Shown here: positions 11,481-23,121 of the stretch, piece after piece
Numbering within the stretch: the stretch's first letter is position 1
Layout of the letters: every line of letters begins with the position of its first letter
Source of the DNA: Distichodus sexfasciatus
Lineage: Eukaryota; Chordata; Actinopteri; Characiformes; Distichodontidae
Reading direction: 5' to 3'
Assembly (NCBI GenBank): GCA_032718565.1
Contig: JAVGVS010000491.1
Coordinates: 201,691 to 265,690, forward strand
DNA length: 64,000 bases
Program-made: the position numbers and the translations under genes
Notes under the pieces: generated by a model
Database searches by the model: none
What the model saw: the letters and a program-made list of their open reading frames with translations, nothing else
What the model was told of the DNA's origin: nothing

Positions 11481-11838
11481 AGGGCCGGACAATTAATCGA
11501 CACAGACACTAATCAACATAATTATTCCCATTACGATTAATTAAATAATTTTTGCATTTCTGTTTACCCTTTTTTTTTTTTCAATCAAACTCTGTAAATA
11601 CTTTCTCCGTGTTTTGTCCCTTTCAAAAACATCCCACTGTGCGTTGTGTCATGTTGCATTTTTAAAAACTGAGTGTATTTTAACCCTAAGCACATTATTT
11701 GGATCATATTACGGCCTTTTAGTAGAACTATCTGAGTAAAAAAAATCCCAAAACATAATTTTTCGTGTGTTATATCTAGAGTAAAAATGTTTAAATAATA
11801 AATGATATTATTGATTTGAGGTCGTATTGCCCGGCCCT
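11481..11838 (+). mobile_element. Short hAT-like element, family C (complete)
   Basis: The left end AGGGCCGGACAATTAAT and right end (inverted) AGGGCCGGGCAATACGACCT form a short inverted repeat. Inside the right end is the phrase ATTGATTTGAGGTCGTATTG typical of this family. Other members are 48842-49860 (complete) and single ends at about 19897, 28625 and 57716. No transposase is present. Confidence 0.6.
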
Positions 11839-11949
11839 TCCTAGAACCTGGTCAGTATTCCACAATATTATCAAAAATCCTGCATCATAGACTCTTAGAC
11901 CCTAATGAGATGAAAATTATAATTTGTACTTTATCATTAGTACTCCACC

Positions 11950-12328
11950 TAGAGACAGCACAGATCCGATCGTGGATGAGACGCCGAGATCTGATCGAAG
12001 AACATGTCGGTGGCATTGGAGCCGATCTATGGAGCGATCTGTAAATTGTAGGTTTTTCTATGTTAGTGTACACACGCACAATTGGTTCTTCCGGGAAGTG
12101 TTACTGCAGTAAAAAGCTGGTTATTGTTCCAACATTTCACACTAATTCTACATATTGATATGACAATGAAGCAGAACAAGCAACACAACTTTTCTACAAG
12201 CCAAAAAGCACATCACACCATTATACTGTTTAACTTCCTCATAACATAGCTCTCACTCACAATCTCTGTGTTCTGATGCTTTTAAGCATGCATAGAATTG
12301 AGGCGTCACTAAAGTACACAACTGTGTT
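11950..12328 (+). mobile_element. Interspersed element, family E copy 1
   Basis: Matches 55119-55460 along most of its length: GGTGGCATTGG, GCCGATCT, CACACTAATTC, TACATATTGATATGACAATG, GCAGAACAAGCAACACAAC, AAAAGCACATCACACCATTA and TCACTAAAGTACACAACTG occur in the same order. The left end (AGAGACAGCACAGATCCG) is the better defined. Probably a non-autonomous DNA transposon, but no right inverted end was found. Confidence 0.65.
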
Positions 12329-12477
12329 TAGAGGAATCATGTTTGAGATATTGTTACAATAATAAATAAATTTATCATATACATATGGGTGTCTAATTAT
12401 TATTATTGTTATAGTGTTTTTTAATTTGTTACCGTATTTAAGTCAAGTATTTCTTTAAGCTTAACAGAACAATCAGT

Positions 12478-13113
12478 GGCTACGTTCACACTGCCAGCCA
12501 CATCGTTTAATTCTGATTTTTCGCTCCAGGTCGGATTTATCTATCTTGTGGTTCACATTCGCAACTACAAGTGACCTGTATCTGGCGCTGTAATGTAGGC
12601 ATATCGGTCCTCCAGCGTCCGCATGCACACATTAATCGTTTTTGCAGATTAACTCGTCACCAACAACAAAAGCGTCATATCTGTGGGGCTGACTCATGGC
12701 ATTAAAATAGGCGTTAATGGCCTCTGCATATTCGCGCTGCTCTGGAGAGGGCTGACCGACGGTAGAATCAGCTGTACATGAGCAGGTCGAAAAGGAGAAA
12801 AAAAGTCAATTAACTTCTCCATCCTTCACTGACTGTTATCGCAGCTCTCCTCCATTTTTACCTTCCGCGCTGCCGGTGCGGAGCTGATGATGTCAGCGCA
12901 TGCTCGTGCAGCAAAAAGCCATAATTCCGTTCTGGCGTTCACATTCAGGTCGCATGGCCGCGAATCGGATATGTATGAGATTTAGTACCACATATGAAAG
13001 AGACATAAATCTGACTTGAAAAGATCAGATTTGCGTATCCACCTGACCCTGAAAAAGGAATTGGATCTGTGTCACCGATTTGAGTCCTTCAGCATGGCAG
13101 TGTGAGCGTAGCC
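12478..13113. mobile_element. 636-bp inverted-repeat element with 5-bp flanking duplication
   Basis: The ends GGCTACGTTCACACTGCCA and (inverted) GGCTACGCTCACACTGCCA match at 18 of 19 bases. TCAGT sits immediately outside both ends (12473-12477 and 13114-13118), a plausible target-site duplication. The interior repeats end-like words (GTTCACATT, AGGTCG). A roughly 55-codon open stretch on the minus strand (about 12632-12796) might be a remnant of a coding region, but I do not recognise it. Confidence 0.7.
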
Positions 13114-13118
13114 TCAGT

Positions 13119-13970
13119 CTCCTCCTGCAGAAAATACACAATTCAATTAAAAACTGGTATCAGATTGGTCACTTGGAATCAAACAGACTACACAAGTATA
13201 GAAGCATCGGTATCAGAATTGAAAATCTTATGCGTCCTAGTCTCTCTACAGAAGGAATTATTTTTCGTGACTACAGCTCATTAATTTGGCGTCTATTGAG
13301 CTGGTACAGATAATAAATAGAAATAATCAAATATTCCGTCTTTGGAACCTGGTTCAGTTTGGCAGTGCATTACAAAAAAAATGATCAATCTGTATTTTTA
13401 GATGATTAACCAACATATTTCTTTATAAACACATGCACAGCGTCTCAGCATGGAAGAGCGAATAGATTTGGCTGTCGTTTGGCGTTCAGGTCACAAAGCT
13501 TATTTATTTTGGCAAATATCCGAGCGTGTAATTCACCAGGAACCTAAAGAATAGTCGGAACAAAAAATATAGATCAAAAGTCCATCATAAATCTGCTCAC
13601 ACAACTCCTGTGTCGATAGAAATCACTATATTTCTCTCCTTTTTCTCATCAAGAAAAAGAAGAGTGAAAAAGAAAGCCTTGGAAAGGTCAGCGCTGTAAG
13701 TCGATGGATGCACCGCCATATGTTGATGTAAACAAGTCAATTCTGAGGGTTTTGCAATTAAGCGGAGAGTAGATTTCCTCGAGGGCGAATAATCTGCGAT
13801 TGGAGTCTCATGTCTCCTCCTCCTCGCTTCATCCTCCATCCTCATTCTATAAATAAAAGAAGTGCTGGCACTGCTGTGGCGCCTAAAAGTGCTCTTGGTG
13901 ACCTTGAGAATCAATAGTCGGGGATGAGAGATGGAGATAAGGGAGGTAGTAAATGGGTTTTGGCCTTGGC
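13119..13970. other. No gene seen
   Basis: AT-rich on the left. Short open frames have no recognised product. The right margin becomes purine-rich and leads into the next block. Confidence 0.5.
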
Positions 13971-14059
13971 CGTGTTCGTGACCCCGTAAAAGAGGAGGAG
14001 GAAGAGGAGGAGGAGGAAGGATGCTGGAACATTTTGTCTGTGATGGCAATAAGAGCAGC

Positions 14060-15500
14060 TCACTGACTCAAGCACTTAATCGAGGAGAGAGAGAGAGTGG
14101 CGAGAGATGGAAGTGTGGGGAGGCGTGAAAGGAGAGTTAAAGCAAGAGGGTGATGGAGAGAGAGAGAGAGAGAGAGAGAATGAAGAAAGAATGAGAGACA
14201 GAAGTAGGAAGATAGAGGAGGAGGGCAGAAGTGAATAGAAGGAGAGAAAAGAAAGGTAGAGGGGGGGAAGAGGAGAAGTTGGTAGAAGAAAAAGAAAAAG
14301 AAAGGAATAGAGAAGGAAAGAGAAAGGGCCGAGTCTCTGAGGAATCGAGAATATGAGAGTGAGAGAATCACGATGGTTAGAGAATGCAATGGTGAGAGAG
14401 AATCACGAGTGAGAAGAATCGAGGGTGAGAGAATCACGATGGTGAGAGAATGTGAAGGTGAGAGAATGTGAAGGTGAGAATCACGAGTGAGAGAATCTGC
14501 GATGGTGGGAGATCTCGATGAGGTGAGAGTGTGAGGTGAAGGCAGTGAGCGCCTGAGGTGAGCCCAGCGGGTGAGCGAGGTGAGCCGAGGTGGGAGAGTG
14601 AGGTGGAGAGATGTGAGTAAGAGAATCTGAGGTGAGAATCACGAGGTGGGGAGAATCACAGAGGTGAGAGAATCACGAGAGTGGGGAGAATCTCGATGGT
14701 GAGAATGCGATGGTGAGGAGAATCTGATGGTGAGAGAATGTGAGAGTGAATATGAGGAAGGATCTGAGGTGAGAGAATCTGAGGTGAAGATGCAAAGGTG
14801 AGAGAATGTGAAGGTGAGAGAATCTGGTAGAGAGAATCGATGGTGAGAGAACGATGGTGAAGAGAATGTGAGAGTGAAGTAGCGAGAATTGAGAGCGAGG
14901 TGAGCAGAATTGAGCGAGGTGAAGAGAAGGTGAGAGAATGTGAGTAGAATCTGAGAGTGAGAGAATCACGAGGAGTGAGAGAATCTGAAGGTGAGATGCA
15001 GAAGGTGAGAATCACGAAGGTGAGAATGCGATGGTGAAGAATGTAGAGTGAGAATATGAGAGGATCTGAGTGGGGAGAATGTAATTGAGAATCTGGTGAA
15101 GAGAATCACGATGGTGAGAGAATCGATGGTAAGGAAGAATGTGAGGTGAAGAAGGTGAGAGAATGCGAGTGAGAGAATGCGATGGTGAGAGAATGCGATG
15201 GTGAGAGAATGTGAGAGTGAGAGAACGCGAGGGTGAGAACGCGAGGGTGAGAACGCGAGGGTGAGAGAAAGCGAGGGTGAGAGAAAGCGAGGGTGAGAAC
15301 ATGAGAGTGAGAGAATATGAGAGTGAGAGAATGCGAGAGTGAGAGAACGCGATGGTGAAAGAATGCGATGGTGAGAGAATGCGAGAGTGAGAACATGAGA
15401 GTGAGAGAACATGAGAGTGAGAGAATGCGAGAGTGAGAGAAAACACGAGAGTAAAGAAGGAGAGTAGAGAAGAATGAGAGAGTGGCGAAAGATGGAGACA
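14060..15500. repeat. Degenerate GA-rich minisatellite
   Basis: Units of 14-17 bp of the form GAGAGAATGCGATGGT or GAGAACGCGAGGGT repeat across the block. They are regular at 15160-15430 and very irregular at 14340-15130, where many single-base gains and losses break the phase. The plus strand is G/A dominated. Long serine/histidine/leucine-rich frames on the minus strand (HSRILSPS-like) are translations of the array. Confidence 0.85.
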
Positions 15501-15689
15501 TAAGAGAGAGAAAGAGAGTGTCCTCCACATGCTATTAGTTTTACATATGGACAGCTGGACCTGCTTCACCGTGTCTGGCTGCAACACCACCGGCGCTGAG
15601 TAACACACTCCCCTCGGGGCGGATGGACAGACGAATAAACGAGTGTGAGAGTATAAATCTACATGTTGCAGTGTGAAATGCGCTTCAGG

Positions 15690-16430
15690 CCGCTCTCTCT
15701 CTCTCTCTCTTTCTCTCTCATCTCTTTGAGCTCTGGCTGGAGAGATTGATTTTCTTTAAGGTACTTTAATGGGCTTATTCTCTCTCACTCTCCCTCTCTC
15801 TTTCTCACTCACTCACTCTCTCTCTCACTCTCACTCTCTCCATCTCTCTCACTCCATCGCTCCCCACTGCACCTTCATTAATGTTGAATGCAGGCTGAAG
15901 CCCTCAAAGAAATGACTATAGATGAAAGGAGGGATGAACTGACATCTCCATCTCTCTCTCTATCCTCCATTTATCTGTCGTTTTTCTGTCTTTAAGTATT
16001 TATTTCCGTGATTATAGATCTCTTTCTGCCGTCTGTCCACCTCCTTCTCTCTGTCTCTCCCTTTTTCTCTACCTCCCTCATTCTCTCTCTCACTTTGTCC
16101 ACCCTTTCTCTATTCCTCTGCCTCTCTCTCTCTCTCCCCCCTTCTCCCTGTTTCTCCCTCTTTACCTTTCTTTCCCCTTCTTCTATCACACCATCCCTTC
16201 TTCTTTCTCTCTTCTCCATCCCCCCACCTGTTTTCTCTCTCTCTCTCATTTCTCTTTCTCTATATTTAACACTCTCTGTCTCTCATATGTCTATTTGTCT
16301 TTTCTGCCTTCCTCTGTAGTTCTTTCTTCGATTTGTTCTTTTCTCTGCTTCTCTTGATTTTTTTCTTTTCTTGTCTTTCATTCTGTGTCTTTCTCTTCTT
16401 TCTTCCATCCCGCCCTCTCATCCATCTTCC
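15690..16430. repeat. Polypyrimidine (CT-rich) tract
   Basis: The plus strand is almost entirely C and T over long stretches, with (CT)n cores and CTCCCT/TTCTCC variants. There is a less biased interruption at 15850-15950. The open frame at 16008-16319 is low complexity and not a gene. Confidence 0.85.
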
Positions 16431-16499
16431 TAAAACAATCAAAACAACGTTTTAATAACGTCTGGATGCCAGCACAGGTTATAACGATTTAAACGTACC

Positions 16500-16545
16500 C
16501 TGCCTTGCACCTGTAAGTTCTAGGGATAGGCTCCGGTCCTTTCAT
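16500..16545 (+). mobile_element. DANA-like SINE fragment
   Basis: GGGATAGGCTCCGGTCC is the diagnostic phrase near the 3' end of the DANA-like SINE copies at 46913-47222 and 54090-54195. Only a scrap is recognisable. Confidence 0.5.
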
Positions 16546-16739
16546 CATTTCACTCGTTTGCTCTTCACCGTCAGTGTTTTTTCCTTTATTGATTAACTTC
16601 TTTCAGCTTTTCCTGCTGGGTGTTGTTGTGTGTGGTGTGTGTTTACTGGCGAAGCTGCACGAGTTCACACAAGCATCGTCTCCCTCAAGACTCCCAATAA
16701 AGTAGGACAGAACTTCTGAACACAGCATTCGCACTTGTC

Positions 16740-17715
16740 CAGCACACAGACAGACAGAGAGAGAAGGAAAGGGTGTGTGCCTGAGCCGGGAAGAGAGGGA
16801 TGAGAGAAAATGGGGAGAAGAGGACAAAGGAAGGAAGGTGTGTAGAGAAGTTGAAGGATGGATGGAGGCAGAGAAAGTAAAAAGGAGACGAAGACCTGAG
16901 AAAGAGGTGATGAGAGAATGAGAGAGCAAAGATAGGAGAGAAAAGAGTGATAAAAGCAAGTAGACGAAAGCAGGGAGAAGAGGTGAGGAAAGAAAGATGA
17001 CAGGATGAGGGAGAGATGAAAGTGGAGAGGAGAGTGAGAATCAGAGATAGAGGATGAAGGCTAAATGGAGGAAGAGGAGTTAAAAATACTGGAGAGGATG
17101 AGGAGAGGCTAATGGATGGATGAGAGAACAAACGTGGGAGAGAAAAGAGGATAAGAGAAGGAGAGGTGAGGGAAGGAAAATGAAAAGATGAGGGTATGGG
17201 CCTGAGCCAGGAAAAGAGGGATGGAAGAGCAAGAAGAAGAGATGAAAGCAAAAAGAAGAGGTGAAGAAAGAAAGATGAAAGGATGAGAGAGCAAAAACGG
17301 AAGAGGAGGTTGAAGGCTAAAACAAAGTAAAAGAAGACAAAATGAGAGAGATAAGAAGACTGGAGATGAGGAGCATGAGGGGATGAGTGAAGTAAGAGCA
17401 GAGGAGAGAAAATGAGAGAGTTCAGGAAAGAAGGATGAAAGATGGAGAGAGTAAATGCAGGAGAGAAAGGAGGATTAGCAACAGTGAGGAAAAATAAAGG
17501 GATAAAAGCAAGGAGAAGAGGTGAGGAAAAACGAAGGATGAGGGAAAGGTGAAAGATGAACGGATCAGATGGGAAAGACAAGAGAGAAAAGAGGACAAGG
17601 AATGCAAATTAGTCGCTGAAAGAGAAACAGCTGAGGAGCGCAGGATGGAGGGATGGGAGAGCAGGAAAAGGAGGGCGGAACAGGGAAGAGAAGAGGAGAG
17701 AAGGAGCATGTTGTC
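16740..17715. repeat. Polypurine (GA-rich) tract
   Basis: The plus strand is dominated by G and A for nearly a kilobase, with recurring words such as AGAAGAGGTGAGGAAAGAAA, GATGAGGGAGAG and GGGAAGAGAGG. Word repeats roughly 50-70 bp apart suggest an eroded tandem array. The 298-codon minus-strand frame is low complexity (Ser/Leu/Phe/Pro) and is not taken as a gene. Confidence 0.8.
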
Positions 17716-17720
17716 CAATT

Positions 17721-18475
17721 TTTGTATATAATATAATTTAATACATGTGCAAAAAATTTATCTGTAACAAAATATAGCAAGAATTTTCAATGTTTAATTT
17801 TGTCAAAAATGCAGTATTAAATAAGTTTCTAAATATATCTATGTATACCTATAATTTATGTAATTCATATGTAAATATATACTTTTAAATCGTGTAAATT
17901 CCTAACGGGGCCAATTTTCTCAGTTAAACGCTGTTTTTCTAGGGCTTTCTATACTGGCTTAACACACACACACACCCACACCCACCCCAGATGCTAATAT
18001 TCATGCTCTGGATATTTCTGCGTGAACGTGTGAATGGATGCATAATTGTCGATCACCATGGGGACAGTTCCCCTAGAAACGTCCCATGCAGTAAACACGT
18101 CAATCAAAGCGAGTGCAGAGATGAGGAGTTTTATAACATGGTTGTAATTGGAGATAAATCTACTTACAGATTCTCCTTTAAAAGTTGTGCAGTGTCACCA
18201 GAGCAACACACAATGCAACGCTACAATAAATAACAATATCTCTTCCTAATGGATTTATCTCATCCAGCCAGCGCTAATTAACACCAGAGCGTTAATGAGA
18301 ATGGTACACAAGCATCAAGAGATACCAAAATTGGCACGAACCACCATTAGGAGCGTAACTATAACAGAGGCTTACATGTGATGCAGACATGCCTTTTTAA
18401 TAAACCTATATTGAACTGGAATGTGTATAATAGTCCTTCAGCAACATATACTGTGATTTAGGATATGCCTTTTAA
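17721..18475. other. No gene seen
   Basis: AT-rich to 17900, a short CA/CCCA run near 17962-17988, then unique-looking sequence. The 80-codon frame at 17991-18233 has no recognised features. Confidence 0.5.
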
Positions 18476-18479
18476 TAAA

Positions 18480-19260
18480 ATGAACATTCATATGAATATA
18501 ATTAGGATGGAATGGTATAGGAACATGATGGAATGGAAAATAGAATAAAATAAAATAGAATTGGGAATAGAATAAAATGTGGGAATAAAATTGTTTATGG
18601 AATAGAATTTGTGGATATAATAGAATTGGGAATATAATAGAAATGGGAATAAAATATACTAGAACATGCTAGAATAGAATGGGATTTAATATGAATATTA
18701 AATAAATATAATTTGAAATTGAATAGAAGCAGAATGGAATGGAGTAATAACTAGATTAGAAAAGAAGTAGAATAGAATGTAGGGATTCAATTGGGACGAG
18801 CAAAGAATTGATACTAGAATAGAATGTAGGAATAGAATTAGAAATAGAATAGAATGTTAGATTAGAATGTGATGTATGAATACACTTAATATACTAGAAT
18901 AGAATAGTATGGGATTTAATAGGATCATGAATATACAAATAAATGTAATTTTAAATGGAACAAAAACAGAATGAATAGAAAGTAGAATAAAATTAATGTT
19001 ATAGTAACTGGATTGGAGCAGACGTATATGTAGAATAAATTTCAGAATAGAGCAGAATAAAATAGAATAGAAGTGATATATTAATATAAAAAGGATGGAA
19101 TGGAATAGGAACGTGAATAGAAATCAAATTCCCAAATTAGAATAACATGGAAGTAGGCACAGATTAGAATAGAGTTTAATGAAATGTAATGGGAACTAAA
19201 ATTAGAAATGAAATAGAATAGTAGAAATAGGAGCAGAATAAAAATAGATTTTATTGTAAA
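18480..19260. repeat. Degenerate GAATA/AGAAT repeat
   Basis: Almost 800 bp consist of loose variants of AATAGAATAG, GAATGGAATAG, GGGAATAGAATAAAA and TAGAATGTAGG. The basic pentamer is heavily diverged and interspersed with GGGATTTAATA-like blocks that themselves recur at about 18678 and 18912. Confidence 0.75.
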
Positions 19261-19264
19261 TACT

Positions 19265-19895
19265 GCAAAACAGTAATTACTGTGCGGTGACAAATTAGCA
19301 CTTGGCATTCATTTAACGTTATTAGTGCCAGCAAGTTGAGATTCTATAAGCAATTCAAATGTCACCAGCATCTCTCTCTCCCTCCCTCTTCATCCCTCGC
19401 TCTCTCACTAATTAAGTTCCTACAGAGAGACAGACTCCCACCTGGCCCCGAGAACACTGATTTCCCGCAGGGCTGAACTCGGCCAGAGCCGCTCTGGCAA
19501 AGCCTCCTGTCCAGCCTGTCCACTCCATGTGTGTGTTAGTGTGTTAAAATGACCAGCCTTGTCGCGACCCGCTGCTGCTACTTTTTCCTGTTAAAAATAA
19601 ATAAAACACGCACATAAAATTGAAGATAGTGAATAGAAAAATAGTTGAAATAAAGGGCTAAAGGGAGAAAGGAGGTGGGCTGTTCATAAGAAAAGTAATC
19701 GCACATCTTTCTTAAGTGGGTAGAGCTGTAGAAATTTGGAGCAGTGTTTCTAGACCTAAAGCAGTAGAAATGGTTCAATACCCAAAATTAGGACTGGTTT
19801 AAAAGCCATTTGAGATATCTGATCGTGAACTTTATGGCTATGACAGAAACTATGGATAGAGTTTAGTGCCAAAAAAGAGGAAGAAATGTCATCTT
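19265..19895. other. Unique-looking sequence, no gene seen
   Basis: A short CT-rich patch near 19370-19405 is followed by a GC-richer island (about 19430-19530). Nothing coding is recognised. Confidence 0.45.
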
Positions 19896-19896
19896 G

Positions 19897-20000
19897 CTAG
19901 GGCTGGGCGATATGACCTCCAATCAAATTAAACATTTTACTATGATTATGATTCATTAATTAATTTAGGGTTATTATGTTTTATTGTTATGTTATTACTA
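19897..20000 (+). mobile_element. hAT-like family C end
   Basis: CTAGGGCTGGGCGATATGAC followed by CTCCAATCAAATTAAACATT is the typical left end of family C. The matching right end is not found, so the element is broken or very diverged. Confidence 0.55.
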
Positions 20001-20149
20001 TTTTAAAATAATCAAAATAACTCTCTTGGACAAGAAGCCTAATTTCTAATATTTTACTTTCAAAGTTTCTTATCGTTTTTCAAATAAAACATGAACATTT
20101 TCTGTAAAATGAGGTTTCCTTACAGGGAGTAGTCCTTACATGCAAAAAT

Positions 20150-20530
20150 GTGCCCACAAAGCCATAAACAATGGACACACAGTTTTTCCTACCTTTTAGA
20201 GGACAAGCCAAATCCTCACAATCCACTACACACACACACACATCAGCATGTTTAGCAAACTGTACTTTCCAAATAGTGTAAATATAAATTAGAAGGGATC
20301 TTTACACACACTTGCATGTTTTTCGTACCTTGTGAGGACACAGAGCAAGATGTCGCCTTGAGGGGACCATATTAATGTAGCAACTGAGCCACACACACAC
20401 ACGGTTTTCTTACTTTGTTGTTGCCTTGAGGTGAGCGTATGTTTTAAATGTAAAGTAGACACTGATGCGTACACACACACACACACACACACTCACACAC
20501 ACACACACAAGACTAGCTATCTCACTTTGT
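20150..20530. repeat. CA-rich repeats with GGACA phrases
   Basis: Three to four loosely repeated modules combine a (CA)n run with a phrase such as TACCTTGTGAGGACACAGAG or CACTTTGTGGGGACACATTG. The longest CA run is at about 20472-20510. This microsatellite-linked phrase recurs near 23490-23670 and 43255-43430. Confidence 0.65.
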
Positions 20531-21922
20531 GGGGACACATTGCAAGATGCTGCACAGCATTCAAATCATTAACTTTCAAATGTATCATTTTTCACATTTT
20601 CTCATACTTTTCAAAGCATGGATGTGAGACTAGACTATGACTAGCTGCTGCCCAGTGGGGACCATACTTTCTAAAGTATTGCTTCCCAGATAAAGTACAA
20701 GCTGATCTGCACATACACATTCGGTGGCTAAAAGAGGTTGGCAGAGTGGCATCGTGCTGCCAGGCAGATTCTAAACTCTCTCATTAGCAGCATGCCATCG
20801 GCTCCAAATGCCTTCGTGGGCATCTGGTGGTGTATATTCGTACGGGTGAGATGGCACTGGGTTCACTGCTAACGGGTAAGGGGAGAGGGTGGGCAGAGGG
20901 AAGGAGGGAGTGTTGGCATGGCTTTGGGTGGTGGTGTGGGGAGGGGATGGGGGTAGAGTTGGCACGGCTGTGCTTGCACCAGCAGGAGGATGTATCGCTC
21001 CACAACCTCGGCTCATACGCCCGGCGTCAGAGGATGAACTGTGATCGCTTATTCAGACACACACACTACACTACACTATACTTTTGGGGGCCTTCCATAT
21101 AAAAAAGATCAAAATATATATTATTTATTTCTAGCACTTTTTATATATCTCAGTACAGCTCAAAATGCTGCTATTCTTGCTTTAATTAACCAATTTTGCT
21201 GCTGTTTTGGACACAAATTTGGTTCATATTCACATTTTCATATATATATCTCCAAATGGTGTGAACACACTTTTACCAAGCTAGCAAAAATTCAGCTTAA
21301 AAAGGTGCACTGCTTATGGTGGAGAACATCAACTTCAGTACAACGTCCCACGTCGTTTAAACAAATTCTTTCAGGCGTAAAAACCGGGCTTCTGGATCTG
21401 TGAGAATACTAGGTGGAGGCGGCGGCGGTTTTGCAGATTTTGTTATGACAGCTCCCCAGCGCAGAAGCTTGACGGATACATTTGACATTTCCGGTTATCG
21501 CTCCGGCATTTCCTTTTTCTTTTCCCAACTGGAATGCTGTTTCAAATCTGTCATTGTTCATTTTCCTCAGCCGGAGCCACGGCGCGGGCCGTCAGACGGA
21601 GTTTCATTTAGCCACAGCGCTATTAAATGCAGCTACGTCCTTGAATTTCCTCTTATAGAACCAGATTTTTGCCCTCGATATCCGAGCGAGAGCTGAAAGA
21701 CGTGCTGATGCCTGATGTTGAGAGTTTGATGTCTGATGTCCTACCTCAGGTCAAATATTGACAAAACTACACCTCGTTTCTCTCTTTCAGGATGGTTGAC
21801 AGAAATGGTAAATAGAATCCCTGATCAGATTTCTTTTTACTATATGTATCGACTTAGGGCCGGTATCCACCAATCGTGCTTTTGCTTATGTAAGATGCTT
21901 TATGTTTATTGTATCTTCCAAA
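20531..21922. other. Unique-looking sequence; G-rich patch
   Basis: No gene is recognised despite a 98-codon frame at 21400-21696 and a 120-codon frame at 21041-21403. Bases 20868-20960 are G-rich (see the separate entry). Confidence 0.45.
20880..20955 (+). other. Candidate G-quadruplex motif
   Basis: From 20880 to 20900 four runs of three or more G are separated by loops of 1-4 bases on the plus strand (GGGG, GGG, GGG, GGG). A second cluster (GGGGAGGGGATGGGGG) follows at 20938-20952. This meets the usual G3+N1-7 rule. Formation in the cell is unknown. Confidence 0.5.
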
Positions 21923-22046
21923 TCTGACAAGGAAACAACAATGATTGGACAAAACTTAGTCAAACTTGCAGTGAAAGGTCAAAATTGCAAGGTCGCGACA
22001 AATTGGCTGGCATTGGTCGAATTTCCGTGAAATCCTGGAGGGTCTG
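21923..22046 (+). mobile_element. hAT-like family B fragment
   Basis: Shares ACAATGA.TGG.CAAAA, GTCAAAATTGCA, ATTGGCTG and the terminal AAATCCTGGAGGGTCTG with the right half of the copy at 8681-9165. The left end is missing. Confidence 0.55.
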
Positions 22047-22842
22047 GTTAGGGTTCGGTTTAGAAACAGTAGAACTCTAGGTTTATGTAGTTCGCCTGTG
22101 TGTGTGTGTGGGCATGAGTAGAGGGGACGCTTTTGATGATGTGTCTTGAGAGCACGAGGTTTAATCGTCACCTCACACATCCCACTTCTCAATAACACCT
22201 CATCCTTCCTTCCTTCCTCCCCAGCATCACGTCTCCTCTCCTCTCCTCACTCCTCTTCTCAACTCGTCTTTCATCTCCCTCCTGCTGTCTCTCTCTCTCT
22301 TCTGTCCTTTCCTCTCTGTTTTCCTCCTCTCGTCACATTCATATCCCCTTCTCTCCTCCATCGATCTGCCCTTAACTTGTCACTTCTCTCATCTTGTCTC
22401 ATCTGGAACGTCTTGTACCCTTTCTTCCTCCTTTTTGCCTTTACACCTGCTTCCTTCTTTATATCTTTTATGCATTTTTATGCATGTGTGAACATCTATA
22501 AGGTGAGTCAGAAAGTGGAGCTTTGTAGCTTTGCCCGAAACTATGATAAACAATAAATATTTCTTTCAAAATTATTGTATTCAGAATTACATGTGCCTTT
22601 TATGCAAGAAATTATTATAAATTAAATTAGCATCTTATGTAAATAATTTTTGCAAGTGATTATCACATTGCCCCCCCAAACCTTAAAGATGCTGTGAAAT
22701 AACAATGTTCACAATGATATTTTCATATTCATACACAACAACTTTAACAGTGAGCAATATAATATAGTTTATGACCAAAATTATAAACAATTATCTTTAT
22801 TTTTGCAATTAAAAGTTGGAAAGAATGTTCAAAATGCCTTTG
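22047..22842. other. CT-rich then AT-rich sequence, no gene seen
   Basis: Pyrimidine-rich from 22200 to 22450, then AT-rich. The 136-codon open frame at 22146-22556 runs through the CT-rich tract and is low complexity. Confidence 0.5.
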
Positions 22843-22925
22843 TAGGGGTGCACGATTCAGAAAATCTCACGATTTGATTAGATTCTGATTCATGTGCTCA
22901 CGATTCGATTCAAAATCACAACACA
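22843..22925 (+). mobile_element. hAT-like element end
   Basis: TAGGGGTGCACGATTCAGAA followed by AATCTCACGATTTGATT and repeated CGATTCGATTC matches the generic left end of a common fish hAT-like group. It is cut off by the SINE that follows. Confidence 0.5.
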
Positions 22926-22943
22926 CTGCCAATTTAGATTTGT

Positions 22944-23105
22944 CAATTAACCTTTAGTGCATACCTTTGGACTGTGGGAGAAAAACAGAGCGCTTGGAGG
23001 AAACTCATGCAAACACGGGGAGAGCATCCAAACTCCACCCTAAAAGGCCCTACGGCCGACCCGGGGATCAAACCCAGAACCTGCTCGCTGTCAGGTGGCA
23101 GCAGC
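22944..23105 (-). mobile_element. DANA-like SINE, 5'-trimmed
   Basis: On the minus strand the tRNA-like head includes the box-B-like GGGTTTGATCC and the phrase GGTCGGCCGTAGGGCC. It then runs into the body words CATGAGTTTCCTCC and CCACAGTCC. The first bases of the head are missing at the right side, where a LINE tail has inserted. Confidence 0.65.
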
Positions 23106-23121
23106 CAGATAAGTTATAATT

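Noticed and set aside
15012..15608. 198-codon minus-strand frame of HSRILSPS-like repeats
   Set aside because: Translation of the GA-rich minisatellite.
16685..17581. 298-codon open frame on the minus strand
   Set aside because: Low-complexity Ser/Leu/Phe/Pro translation of a polypurine tract, with no domain.
22500..22530. GGTGAGTCAGAAAGTGGAG as a mariner end
   Set aside because: No matching inverted end and no transposase nearby.
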